Origin: Actinomucor elegans
Lineage: Eukaryota; Mucoromycota; Mucoromycetes; Mucorales; Mucoraceae
Assembly: GCA_026027325.1 (NCBI GenBank)
Contig: JAMSLZ010000002.1
Coordinates: forward strand, 2,356,001 to 2,420,000
Length of the DNA stretch: 64,000 nucleotides
Reading direction: 5' to 3'
Part shown: positions 34,901 through 47,255 of the stretch, piece by piece
Layout of the letters: each line of letters starts with the position of its first letter
Position numbering within the stretch: position 1 is the first letter of the stretch
Notes under the pieces: model-generated
What the model was told of the DNA's origin: nothing
What the model saw: the letters and a program-made list of their open reading frames with translations, nothing else
Databases searched by the model: none
Made by a program: the position numbers and the translations under genes

Positions 34901-37359
34901 ATACATCCAAGCATATCTATAAGAAATGCTTATTGGGTGATCTCTTGCAAGGCCGCACTGTTATCTTGGTCACTCATCAAGTGAGGTTGTGCTTGCCTGG
35001 CGCCAAGTTTTTAGTAAAAATTGAAAACGGACAAGTTTTGGGCTGCGATACTATTGATAATCTGAGATCCAGTGGCCAATTGCCTAGACTTCTCGGTAAT
35101 GAGCATCAAAACGAGGATGATGGAGAAACGGAAGAAGATATTGAAGAAGATGCCAACACTGGCGATGTGTATGACGGCATTGATCTCGATAATAAGGCTG
35201 AAGCAGCTAAACTCGTCAAGGAAGAAACTTCTGAAAAGGGTCAAGTCAAGCTCAAGGTCTACTTGACTTATCTGGCTGCTTGTGGTGGCTGGTTTTTCTG
35301 GATTTCTCTCATATTGACTTACGTTTTCGCTCGTCTAATGACTTTTGGTGAGAACTGGTGGTTGCGTATTTGGGCTGCTGCATCTGAAACAGATACAAAC
35401 AGTGCTCTCTCTGCTCTCAGCGCCGATTACAATCCTCAGTTTTTACTCATGACTACCAAGACCAAGACCGTTTACGGCGTTTTTGATACACTAGGTGCTG
35501 CTATTCAAAAGCAAAACATTTTCAAGTCGTGGGTATTCGAAGAAAAGGCACCAATTAATGTGGATTTCTACATTGGCGTATATATTGCAATCTGTTTTGG
35601 TTATATAGTGACTGATGTATTTCGAAACGTACTGGTCTACTGGGGCTCAATCCGTGGTGCTCGCACATTGTTTGACTCTCTACTTGATCGTATTATTCAT
35701 GCTCCTATGCGTTTCTTTGATACTACTCCAGTTGGACGCATACTGAACAGATTCGGAAAAGACGTATCGACCATTGATCTGGATATTGCTCGTTCTGCAA
35801 GTTTCTTGATTGAATGTGTCACAGCTATCATTGCATCTACCATTGTTATCAGTATGATTACTCCACAGTTTCTTCTTGTAGCAATTGTCATCAGTAAGTT
35901 ACATATTTAAAGATGCATCTATCAGGAAGCTAATCCCTGTTATTTATCCATAGGTTGCCTGTACTTTATCATTGGTCTTGCTTATCTTCGTATATCTCGC
36001 GAGCTAAAACGACTCAACTCTGTCAGTCGCTCTCCCATTTACTCACACTTTACTGAATCATTAGTTGGTGTTGCGACGATTCGAGCTTATGGTGTTCAAG
36101 ATCAATTTATGAGAACTGTATACGAAAAGATTGATTCATATATTTCTCCTTTCTACCTACTTTGGATGAGTAATCGTTGGCTCTATTGTCGTATTGAATT
36201 TGCTGGTGCTTTTGTCACATTTTTTACTGGTTTGTTCTTGATTCTCAATATCAATCACATCGATGCTGGTATGGCTGGTATCTCTTTGTTTTATGCTCGT
36301 AGTTTCTTGGAGAACATTTACTGGTTCATCCGTCAATATACTTCTGTTGAGATGAATCTGAATTCTGTTGAACGTGTTCAAGAATATCTTGAATTAGAGC
36401 AAGAACCACCTGCCATTATTGAGGCACATCGTCCTCCTGCTGCCTGGCCAACCACCGCATCACTTGATGTAAAAGACCTTGTCATTCGCTATTCCCCCGA
36501 GCTAGATCCCGTACTTCACGGTGTTTCTTTTGCTACAAAAGCTCACGAAAAAATTGGTATAGTTGGAAGAACTGGATCAGGCAAGTCTACTCTTTCTTTG
36601 AGTTTCTTCCGATTCTTAGAGCCCAGTAGTGGCTCCATTTCTATTGATGGCATCGATATTTCTACTATTGGTATTCAAGATCTTCGTTCTCAGATTACTA
36701 TTATCCCTCAAGATGCTGTATTGTTTTCTGGTACTATTCGTTCCAACCTAGATCCCTTTGAAGAGCATTCTGATGGCGCTATTTGGGAATCACTCGAGCG
36801 TGCTCATCTTTCCAAAGCTTCAGACCGTTTATCAAAGCAAGGCCAACCTACTGGTCACTCAACACCCAACTCCTCTAGCTCTATAACAGACGAAGACGAG
36901 CATCGTAGATCGGCCATCACCAGTTTATATCAACAAGTAAGTGATGGTGGAAGTAACTTCTCTCAAGGCCAACGACAGTTGCTATGTCTTGCTCGTGCTT
37001 TACTGAAGAACAGCAAACTTATCATAATGGATGAAGCTACTGCAAGTGTGGATTTTGATACGGATACCAAGATTCAAACGACTATTCGTGAAGAGTTCAC
37101 AAACTCCACCTTGCTTTGTATTGCGCATAGACTCCGTACCGTGATTGATTATGATCGTGTTTTGGTATTGGATCAAGGCCGTGTTGTAGAATATGATACG
37201 CCATATAACCTGCTTGTTAGAAATAATGGTGCTGGTATTTTTAAGTCAATGTGTGAAAAATCAGGAGAATTAGAGCTTTTGTTGACGATGGCGGCTGAGG
37301 CTCATGGTAATAGAGATCATGACGAGATATCACCGGATAATCATGCACAATTATATTAG
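31936..37359 (+). CDS. Full-length ABCC (MRP/YCF1-like) ABC transporter, 1635 aa
   Basis: Nine exons: 31936..31938, 31995..32026, 32106..32367, 32422..32703, 32784..32843, 32903..33523, 33587..34758, 34824..35893 and 35954..37359. Phases close and the total is 1636 codons. The N-terminus has several hydrophobic segments, then two TMD-NBD halves. NBD1 has Walker A GATGSGKSS (~691), signature LSGGQKQR and Walker B TVLLDDVLSSID, with Asp in place of the catalytic Glu, as is usual in MRP NBD1. NBD2 has GRTGSGKST (~1370), signature FSQGQRQL and Walker B LIIMDEATASVD. ABCC proteins export glutathione conjugates, organic anions or drugs across the plasma or vacuolar membrane; the substrate is not predictable here. 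The inferred first exon is only the ATG, so the start should be treated with some caution. Confidence 0.92.
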
Positions 37360-37927
37360 ATATAATTATACCATTTTCTCTTCTCTATGAAACATTCAAA
37401 ATAAATGCGACTTTGATGTAAAGATTTTGGCTTGTTTACATGCTTGAGGATATACCCTATTTCTGCTATCAGTATATTACACATATTTCCAAAAACACTG
37501 TTGTTATGCTTTACATATTCAAAGTGAACTACCGTATTTACTGAAATTACTATATCAAGCTGTAGTGACTCACTGGAAAATACAATTTCATATGAAATGG
37601 CTCTAATGATTAATAGATCTCAAAGAATTTCAGTTTGATGTTGCCTCTAATGACTAGTACAAGCTCAGCATAAGTTGTAGCATTTACCAAAACCATGAGT
37701 TAACTAAATTGCAATCTATATACTATATTAATAACCGACCGTAAATAGTTTACCTAATGATCCATACATTTCTGGTTAAATTTTGCATTTGAAGTATCCT
37801 ATATTCAAAATATCTAATAACGAACGCCATCACTTAACAACTGTTTATACAAATGACAAGGGCTATTTACATTTTATTTTGGTTTTGGACTATGAAGGAT
37901 GAATGCCCTTTCTAGAATCTAAATGTA
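37360..37927. other. Convergent intergenic region
   Basis: Between ABCC (+) and DUF2009 (-) 3' ends. It holds the second copy of tctaatgattaatagatct (37602-37620). Nothing else is recognised. Confidence 0.5.
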
Positions 37928-40213
37928 TTACCATCCATCACCATCAAATCCACCAAAGCCCTAATAAGACAAATACGATGAGTATAGATCGCATTAATGA
38001 ATGTGAACTTTGATCACTTACAGCTAACAAAAATATGGGGAAGAAAGGCTTCGATTCAATCTGTGAACACCCTACATATAAAAAAAAAACACATTAAAAC
38101 GACAGACACTTGGAATCATGAATAAATTTTTCACTTACAGTTCCAAGCAGAAGTAAGTCTACCATCAATACAACTGCCAGCATCATAAAAGTTATCTGCT
38201 CCAGAGCCATCAAAGGCAAAGCGGAAAAAGTCGGCTTAAAAGGCAATGTAGATGAGTAAAGAGATATCAAGTTTACTGTCTGCTTTACTTACTCAAGATA
38301 GCCTTTTTACACAAATCCAAGCTTCCAAATTTCTTTTCGATAAATTTTCTGATACCTTCATCTTTTGCGAGTTGGTCAATTCTATCAATTGTAATGCAGA
38401 TAGGGCTCAAAATACGAGCTACTTGGTTATACTAACAGACAAAGAGTATTAACTACAATCCATAGTATGCGCGTGGTTGATCTTACCTTATCAATGAAAA
38501 CAAGAGCATTGGGTACATTTTTATCACCTAAATGAATCACACTACTGCCAATCCAGGTACCAGCCTTTTTTTGAGCTCTAAATAAAGTACGGTGCATTTC
38601 TCTTGATACAGCAGGACAAGGTTGAATACGATGCAAACCTTGGCCTGTTTGCGATAAACGATAGGGATTTGATGTAGACAGCATATCTTGGTCAGCCAAA
38701 GTCCAAAGCTTGAACATGTCATTCAAAATCTCACGCCAGAGCTTTAAAGTTTGATTGACGTATATATATTGAGTTTCATGATTGTGACTTAGACGATGAC
38801 CTTGAGATCCTGAAGCAATGGACAATGAATGTTCACTATCGTTACCCTCTGTAGGATTAAAGAACGTTTCAAGATGACGAATCATTTTCTCGCAAGGATC
38901 GCTATCATTGTCGATCAGTGATCAGGAGGTCTTTGTTTTTTTTTAACTGTATACATACCGATTTGCTCTCAAATACGCATTATTATCGCCGATACTGTAT
39001 AAGCAATGGCGGATTTCGTCTGCAGAAAGATATTTTGATTGATACTTTCGACTAAGTTGCTCAATGCTTCTCTCTTTGTGTTTAATTTCTGTTTGAATTT
39101 GAGTTCTTGTCTTTCTGTCAGGCACGATTTCCATAGTAGCTAATAAAACATAATCCTCATGCAAGACACCCAAACCATGTCTTTCTTTTAGGAAGCTATA
39201 AACCGTTTGAATAGGAACAACGCATTCGAATCCCAGCATTTCTTTTACTTCAGGAATCATGGAATCCTATAAGCATACAGCGTTATAACGTGTTTTTATC
39301 ATTGCATATCCAAACTTACAGATAAAAGATACATCAGTTTGCCGTAAGCGCTTCTCATCTTTTCAGGATTCATGATTTTATGTCTACGACCAATTTCAAA
39401 GATGGTTTGAAAGAATGTTTCGTTATCTTCATAGCTTCGATCTGCAAATAGTTCTTGACCTCGCTTGTAATCACATCCAAGTATAATACCAGTCAAGATG
39501 GCGCATAGTTCTTTGATTTGATTAACTACGCGTTTAGCCTTTCCTGTACTTGATGCATCATCGATCTTTTCTGTGTATTCAGTCACATTTAATGCGGCTT
39601 CCAGTCTTTACAATTCATGTGAGCTTATACAAACAATGAACACACACATATACTTACAGTCTCAAGTATTTTCTCTCTTCCATTTTCAAACGTAAAGGGA
39701 CGAACTTTGCTCTGTTTTCCATAATCTCTCCCACGTTAAACTTTGGCTTGATAGGTGGCGCCGGCTTTTCTTCAGGCGTGTGTTCGTGATGAGGTTCTGA
39801 CTCTTCTGGTTCTTTAGTATCCGCCTCTGTAGATTGAATAGATACCGAATAATCCCTGGTCTTATGAGTCGCGCGTTTACCAGTTCTATGAATCATGCCT
39901 TGAATACTTTCATCAGTTTCTATTCATGTTTCAACTTGAAAAATATGGTATCTTACCAAAGCAAACCTCGCAAAAAGGCTCATTGCATTGTAGACAAAAG
40001 ATATCAGCCTATTTTGGAGTTAATATAGCTCAAACAGTTTGTTCGTGTGATTGATCTGACCTCTTGATCCTTGCATTCGACACAAAAGCCTTCTTTAGCT
40101 TCCTCATCGATAATGTTGGATGCATCCAGTGATAGATCCTCAGAGTCCATAAAAGACACATTATCCGACAAAATGTCCTCTAATTGATGCTTTTTTTTGT
40201 CATCTGTGGGCAT
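37928..40213 (-). CDS. B-box zinc finger + DUF2009 protein (UPF0652 family), 590 aa
   Basis: Ten exons: complement(37928..37960, 38022..38071, 38139..38234, 38293..38431, 38487..38901, 38959..39266, 39320..39605, 39658..39898, 39957..40008, 40061..40213). Introns are 52-67 nt and all phases close. Residues ~43-85 form a B-box-like zinc site: CVECKDQE, then FCLQCNEPFCEVCF and HRTGKRATHK. The rest matches the DUF2009/UPF0652 family as I recognise it, with ILGCDYKRGQELFADRSYED, RMRSAYGKLMYLL-type and ADFFRFAFDGSGADNFYDAG segments and a C-terminal GFGGFDGDGW. These conserved eukaryotic proteins are present in fission yeast and plants but have no settled function; the B-box suggests a ubiquitin or scaffold role (inference). 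It diverges from the H+-ATPase gene with 1.3 kb between them. Confidence 0.88.
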
Positions 40214-41502
40214 TTTGATCCTATAGGTAGAAAATAGAAAAAGGGCTTTTTCGCTCTGGGTACCGTTAATTATATGGACTCCACTAAGACATTCAGTTAA
40301 GACTTATTTTCAGACGATAAACAAGAACTTTTTGAACCAATTAGATAATAGAATTGGGGTTTTCGAAAAGCGAATATAAGAAAGAGGTTTGATTTTGATG
40401 AAAAGATATTTGAGAGCCCACAACTGTCAAAATCTAGGAAGTTAAGCAATAATAACTATCGAAAGTCCAACATGTCAGGTTTAGTTATTAAAATCTAGGA
40501 ATATATAACGAAAGCTGTTGTGGTTACGCACTAAAAGAACAACAACACACTCAGAAAAATATGCAATTGACTCTTGTGGCTTGTCTGGGGGAAGGGAGGA
40601 TGCCGCATGATCTTTTATAACGATTTTGATAGTATGATCACACAGGCTTTGTGGCTTTTATTTGACGTTTGAATAACGGATAAAGAAAAGTATCGACACG
40701 CAGAAGTGTAATAAAAGGTGTTATGCAGAATTGATTGGAGCATTGAATAGTTTAAATAGTGTGTCATCTTGTTTCAAATCATCTTATTTCTTTGTTAGGC
40801 TGTTGATATATGCTACTTTGGTTTACAATAGTTAATCTTTTTTTTTTTTTTAGAAATAAAATAAAACTTAACGGTACAAGTAACAACATTAAACGTGTTT
40901 AATACCGTCTAAAAAAGATATACAATAGATATCACTATTGCCATTGAGCGGCCCTTCGATTTCAATTGTTCGTCAGTGCTTGAGTGTTGTTTTTATTTTT
41001 ATTTTTATTTTTTATTTTTCGTCCTTATTATATACTTTCTATATAATCCGTATCCATTAACTTCTTGCAACTGAAACGTATATTGTCAACTTATTATATT
41101 GATATGAGACATAATATCACTCTATACGCTTAATCATATAATCCATGTTTGATCATTCCTAGATTTTTCTGCTAATCCCAGCTGAAAGTCGCATTTAAGT
41201 ACTAGTTCATGTTCAGGATGAGCGGTATTTGTTGATAATTAATAGCAGCTGCTATGCAATTCTACATCACATTATCGCTCGATTTAGCCTATCATAATCG
41301 TCGATGGTCCTACCTCAAGATACTCTTGGCCTTACGAAAAAAGAAAACTACGTGGCTGAGCCTACTAGTTGCAAAGAAGTATCCTGAGCCTCATTAGCCC
41401 AAGTCACAAAAGGCCAAATATGGATTCTCGACTTAATTAGCTTGATAGTCCTCCTTTTTTTTTCCTTTCTTCTTTCCAGTTGATTAATATAAGAAAACAG
41501 TT
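40214..41502. other. Divergent promoter region (DUF2009 / H+-ATPase)
   Basis: About 1.3 kb without coding evidence. A T run lies at 40840-40852, attttt repeats at 40992-41020, and a pyrimidine-rich leader cctcctttttttttt...cttctttcc at 41450-41477 sits just before the pump start, as expected for a highly expressed fungal gene. Confidence 0.5.
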
Positions 41503-44500
41503 ATGGGGTTTCGGAAACTGACGGAGCAAGAGGATATAACCAACCAATATGCAAACGATATGGAAGAAGCAGTACCTCTAACCGAGTCTCCAAAATCGCC
41601 CACTAACGAAAAGCAACAACAAAGTATTATTGACGATGTACCAGCCCATCTTGAACCTTACCTTCAAACCAAGCCTACCTTTGGTTTGACAGACGAGCAG
41701 GCTCAAGAGAGAATGCAACGTTTTGGGCGCAATGAACTACAAGAGAAAAAGAGGAACAAATTATTGCATTTTTTGTCTTTCTGTGAGTTGAATATGCATC
41801 GACTTGTACGTGTCTTGTATTAATCTGAATCATAGTTACTGGAGCTATTTCATACTTGATGATATTGTCTTTAATTCTAACAGCGATCACTGCAGATTGG
41901 CTTGATTTCAGTATTATTCTAGCCATGTTGCTTATCAATGCCGTTATCGGCTACGTAGAAGAAGCTCGAGCAGAATCCTCAATAGCATCATTAAAAAACA
42001 GTCTTGCGTTACACAGTAAATGCTGGAGAAATGGCCGATTGATCGAAATCAACTCTTCTGACATTGTTGTGGGCGATATCATTGTATTACGGCTCGGTGA
42101 TATTGTACCTGCAGATGCTCGTTTACTCGGTATTGGTGCCTCTGGAGAAGCAATTGAAACAGATATTCAAATCGACCAAAGCGCTTTGACAGGCGAATCG
42201 TTACCATCTAAAAAGAAACCAGGAAATATCGTATTTTCTTCCTGTGTCGTCAAGCAAGGTCAGCAACAGGCTGTCGTTGTTCGTACTGGTCCCGATACGT
42301 TTATAGGAAAAACTGCAAGCCTCATTTCTGTTACTACAGGCTCTGGAAGATTTCAAAAGGTTATCAATTACATTGGTAACTTTCTTATTATCATATCTGT
42401 AGTTTTGGTTCTTATTATCTTCACTCATGAATTGGTGGAGCAAAGAATCAGTAACGGTACTGTAACAGAAGAGCAGGTTTTACTAGCTTTGAAAGAGATG
42501 GTCGTTCTTACCATCGCAGCGTAAGTGAGAAAAACACGATGTATTCTGATTTTTGACTCAACCATCTGTTTGAATAGAATTCCTGTTGGTTTGCCTACTG
42601 TCATGTCTGTAACCATGGCTATCGGTGCGAAGCAACTAGCAAAAAAACAAGTGATTGTAAAACGATTAACTGCAGTAGAAGAGTTTGCCTCTGTCTCCAT
42701 TTTATGTAGTGATAAAACTGGCACACTCACCAAGAACGAATTGACATTTGATGAGCCTTATCTCTCTGGATCTTATGATAGAAACGATATTTTATTATAC
42801 TCTTATCTTGCCTCTGAAATCGCTACGGACGATCCCATTGAATTTGCTGTACGTACTGCTGCTGAAAAACATCACCCGCAGGTCAACAATGATGGGAGTC
42901 ACTCTGTACAGGGCTATAAAGTCGTGTCTTTTAAACCATTCAACCCTTCTGATAAAACTGCTGAAGCGACTGTTGAAGACCTTGCAACTCAAACCAAGTT
43001 CCGTGTGGCTAAAGGTGCGCCTCAAGTTATTTTGAAGCTTGTCGGAGGGGACAAACAGGCTGAGGAAACGATAGAATCTTTTGCTAGCCGTGGTCTTAGA
43101 TCTTTGGGCGTTGCGCGCACTGTAAAAGGGTTAGACCAATGGGAACTTGTTGGTTTGCTTAGTCTGATAGACCCACCCAGAGAAGATTCTGCTGCTACTT
43201 TGGCAGAGTGCCAACAATATGGTATTTCTGTGAAGATGATTACGGGTGATCAAGGCATCATTGCTAAAGAAGTGGCTGGAAGACTTGGTATGGGTAGAAA
43301 CATCTTGGATGTAGACGAGCTTGTTGATTCTTCCAAGTCTGAAAAGGAGATCTCTGATGCTTGTCTTTATTCGGATGGTTTCTCTCGGGTTGTTCCTGGT
43401 AAGCTATTTTCTTATTGTTTGTCTAGAGACAAAAATATACGCTAACAAGTTTTTGTTGTACAGAACACAAATATCGTGTAGTTGAGTTACTGCAGGAAAG
43501 AGGATATTTTGTTGCAATGACAGGTGATGGTGTAAATGACGCACCAGCTTTAAAGAAAGCTAATGTAGGTATTGCTGTTGCTGGTTCAACTGATGCTGCT
43601 CGTTCAGCATCTGATATTGTATTATTGGCACCTGGACTATCTGCTATTATTGACGGTATCAAAGTATCCAGAATCATTTTCCAACGGCTTCAGTCGTATG
43701 CGTTATACCGAATCACGTCTACTATTCATTTTTTGCTCTTCTTTTTTGTGATTACTTTGGCTGAGGACTGGAAGATGCCTCCAGTATTCTTGATCTTGAT
43801 TTCCTTGCTAAATGATGCTGCTACGTTGATTATGGCTGTAGATAACGTAAGCATATCTCGCTCACCCAATATGTGGCGTCTTCGTCTTTTGATTTTCTTG
43901 TCTTGTGTCCTTGCTATTGCTCTGTCTGCTTGTTCGTTTGCTCATTTTTATATATTCCGTGATGTATTACAAGTTACTGGACCTGAGCTCTCTACTATCA
44001 TGTATCTTCATATCTCATCTGGTAAGCAAAATACATAGGTTTGACGTGCGAATTCTCATTTTTTTTTTATCTCAACAGCGCCTCATTTTGTCATTTTCTC
44101 GACTCGTACAACTTCGTTCTGGTGGACTAGTATGCCATCGCTCATTTTCACAATTATCGTTCTTGGTACACAAGTGATTGCGTTGGTGTTGTCAGTTTAT
44201 GGTGCATTTGGGGCTGATCCAACCATTGGAAGCATTGGATGGAACCGTGGCTTGATCATTCTTGCTATCTCCCTTGGTACCTTCTTCATTATTGATATTA
44301 TCAAGGTTATTACCATCTTCTTTTGGGACAAATGCGCCAACAAATCTAGAAATGAGCTCACTCCCGTTCCTGCTTTTGCCACCAATAACAGTAAGAAAGA
44401 CAATAGCAGTAAAGCTGCTAAATTCATTCAAAAGCAAAGCCAACAAAAGTTTCATTTTGGATATGATAGAGCTGAGAGACGAGAGTCTGTGAGTTCTGTC

Positions 44501-44512
44501 AAGTCTTATTAA
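41503..44512 (+). CDS. PMA1: Plasma-membrane H+-ATPase (P3A-type), 925 aa
   Basis: Five exons, 41503..41782, 41836..42520, 42578..43398, 43464..44021 and 44079..44512, total 926 codons; introns are 53-65 nt. Domains in order: cytosolic N-terminus; TM1-2 starting FTGAISYLMILSLILTAITA; actuator loop with DQSALTGESLP (TGES); TM3-4 with IPVGLPTVMSV; phosphorylation motif CSDKTGTLTKNELTF; hinge MTGDGVNDAPALKKA; and TM5-10. The length is close to yeast Pma1 (918). The pump uses ATP to export protons and energise secondary uptake. The C-terminus (RRESVSSVKSY) has serines that could be regulatory phosphosites, as in Pma1 (inference). Plants have similar pumps, but this is a standard fungal one. Confidence 0.96.
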
Positions 44513-44859
44513 CTCCAAGACAGCCATTGTATATTAATTCCCTTCTTTCATATATTTATAATTGTATCCAACCTCTTATCACTGTTTTATTTCTACTCGT
44601 TCTTTGTATCAAAAATAAAATAAAATCAACTTGTCTTGTATCCATATTAATCAAAGAAGATGCTCCATTATATCGAATATAGTCTATTCAACACTGGATG
44701 TTTTTGTGTGCAGATATATGCTAATGTAGACTTCTTTTTCGTCTATTAAGCATTAATTTGCATCACAAAGCTATTGAAATGATGCTGTTGCTATTAATCA
44801 TCTAGAACTAGCGTCGCACTTTACCTGATTTCCTTGTCAAGCTTGACTTGGACTATATT

Positions 44860-44895
<36 letters not shown>

Positions 44896-45828
44896 ATAGT
44901 AAAAGAACAAGATTATGCTTAGAACTTGAATTAACAAATTCGAAATGTAAACTGTATCTCCAAAATGCCTTTAATACTGTTATAAATTAATACTATTTTT
45001 ACTATTATCTTTTTTCTTTTTTTTTTGTTTTTGTATTAATTTACTACATCTGAGATCATTCCTCGGCTGAAGCACAATGGGTACATTATAATTTAGAGAT
45101 GTGCAGCAAACTTCATGCTTTTTTCAAGTAAGAGTAAAACTTTTTGTAATTACCCATTTCCAACGTCAAGATCTGACCGATTCTAGTTTGATGTTGCATA
45201 TAAAAAGCAACCCATATTCTGAATGAGGTATTAGAATCTTAATACAAAGAGGACATTATTGAGAAAGTAAACTGCATGCATTCTATGCAATCGCCATCTA
45301 ATTACTTAATCAAATCTCTTGACAGAGCTCGGCGAAATGTCACCTCGGATATATAGCTGTGCTCAGAATAAGTTACAGAATTGGTTAAACATTTATGTTT
45401 TTGTTGATATTTGGTTTATTTAAAGTCTTTTGTCAATTGATCACCCTTTTTGATTTTTGCCTATTTCAACATTCTGACTTTTTAATCGGAAGGCATGGAA
45501 AAGATGCTTTCTATATATATATATATATATATTCAATCATAAACAATGATATTTGGCTCCAGGTAGCGATATATGCAACTGATTGCAAATCAAACATCTA
45601 GTGATATTTAACTAAAGATTAAAATCAGTCACCCAAGAACAGACAATATTACTACTGAATCCAAACGTGTAACTAATTATTTGGCATAAGATATATGTAA
45701 ACTACAGCTTTATTGAATTAAAGCATACAACTCTGCGACAGTTGTTGTGGTTGATCATGTGTGTACTATATACAATTTTTTTTTCCAATATGTAAGCGCT
45801 AATCGATCTGGCTTTGGGAGATCATAAT
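44513..45828. other. Convergent intergenic region
   Basis: Between the H+-ATPase (+) and the cNMP/F-box/LRR gene (-). It contains an AATAAA-like element near 44614, a T run of ~30 nt (44862-44890) and an (AT)n run (45513-45532). No gene seen. Confidence 0.5.
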
Positions 45829-47214
45829 TTATGCAACAAGATGCTGTACATTTCCTGATGCTCTGAGGGTTTTCTTTGCATCTAAACTGATGCCTGGACA
45901 TTGACTAATATTTAAGGTATCAAGTCTTGATAATTCCAAAATAGCCTTTACACATATATCAGTGATTCGTACGCAACCTCTTAAGTTGAGGGAATTCATG
46001 GTACATTTGTGGAAATTTGATTGTGTAGTGCTTGGATTAAGTAAGGCTTTGATTGAGATATCGGAGACAGCAGCTCCACAAAAGCTAACGTCCAAGTCTT
46101 GCAGCTCGGGTAACGAGATTAAGCCTTCAATAGCACTATCAGATAAGGCGCAACAAAAGCTCAAAGATAAGCTACGAAGGTTAGGAGCAGCAGCAACCAA
46201 GTGAGATACAGCTTGATCCGTCAAGAAACTACAATCAGTCAAATTTAATGTCTTGAGAGAAACAAATTGCGTATCAGCCCATTTAACAAAGCCTTGGTCT
46301 GTAATGCGTGTACACCGTTGGATATTGAGCGAGTTGAGCGATTGTGAGCAAAATTCAGCCAGATGGCTCATTGTCATATCTGTTAATTTTTTACAATAGG
46401 ATAAAGAAAGGTCAGTTAATTGAGGGTAACCACGTGAAGCCTTTTCATCCAATAGTTTAAAGATGCCAATGTCGCTAATTTTTCTACAGTTTGATAGATC
46501 CAACTTGGTTAATTGGGGGCAGGATACAGCAAGAGCAACCAAACTTTTGTCAGTTAAGAGCCAACATGAATTTAAGTCCATTGATTCCACATTAGGCATG
46601 TATTCCACAAGTGCTTTGAAGCCCTCGTCAGTGATATAAAAGCATTGAGTCAAAATCAGTTTACGGGCACGTGTGCCTACAAGAGCGACGATGGATTGTA
46701 CTGCAGTATCAGTAACATGCTTATTGAGGTGACTTAAATCCACAGTACGTAAGATCTTGTCACTTTGTAAAACGAAATCACGGCATTTCTTTGATACTGC
46801 AGACAACTGTAATATTGACATAAAATCCATATGATTTACTATCAAACCCAGAATCTCTTCATTGAAAGATACTAAGCGACCATCACCAGAAAACCCAGTG
46901 GTTGATTGCTTGGCGATATGAGTTGCTTCATGTTTTAGTTTGGATTCTTCTGGTGCAGCTTTGATATTGCGGTTAGCCAAGGCAACTAAGTTTGGATCTG
47001 ACCAAATAGCGACACTTCCTCTTCTTTTTCTTGTTTCCGTAGTTCTGAGTACACTTGTCATAGTTGTAGGTAATAAAGTTGGGTCTTGGTCACTGGTTGT
47101 GCTGCAGACAGAGCCAGGAGCAATTGTGGGGGTTGCGCAAGACGGAGGCCCTTCAATAATTGTTGGTGTAACTGGCGTTGCTATTAATGGTAGATTACAT
47201 GTTACTTTTATCCT

Positions 47215-47255
<41 letters not shown>

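Noticed and set aside
39899..39919. Alternative acceptor at 39920 giving ETDESIQ in the B-box protein
   Set aside because: It would require a 37-nt intron; the acceptor at 39899 gives 58 nt and the expected CEVCF...HRTGKR spacing.
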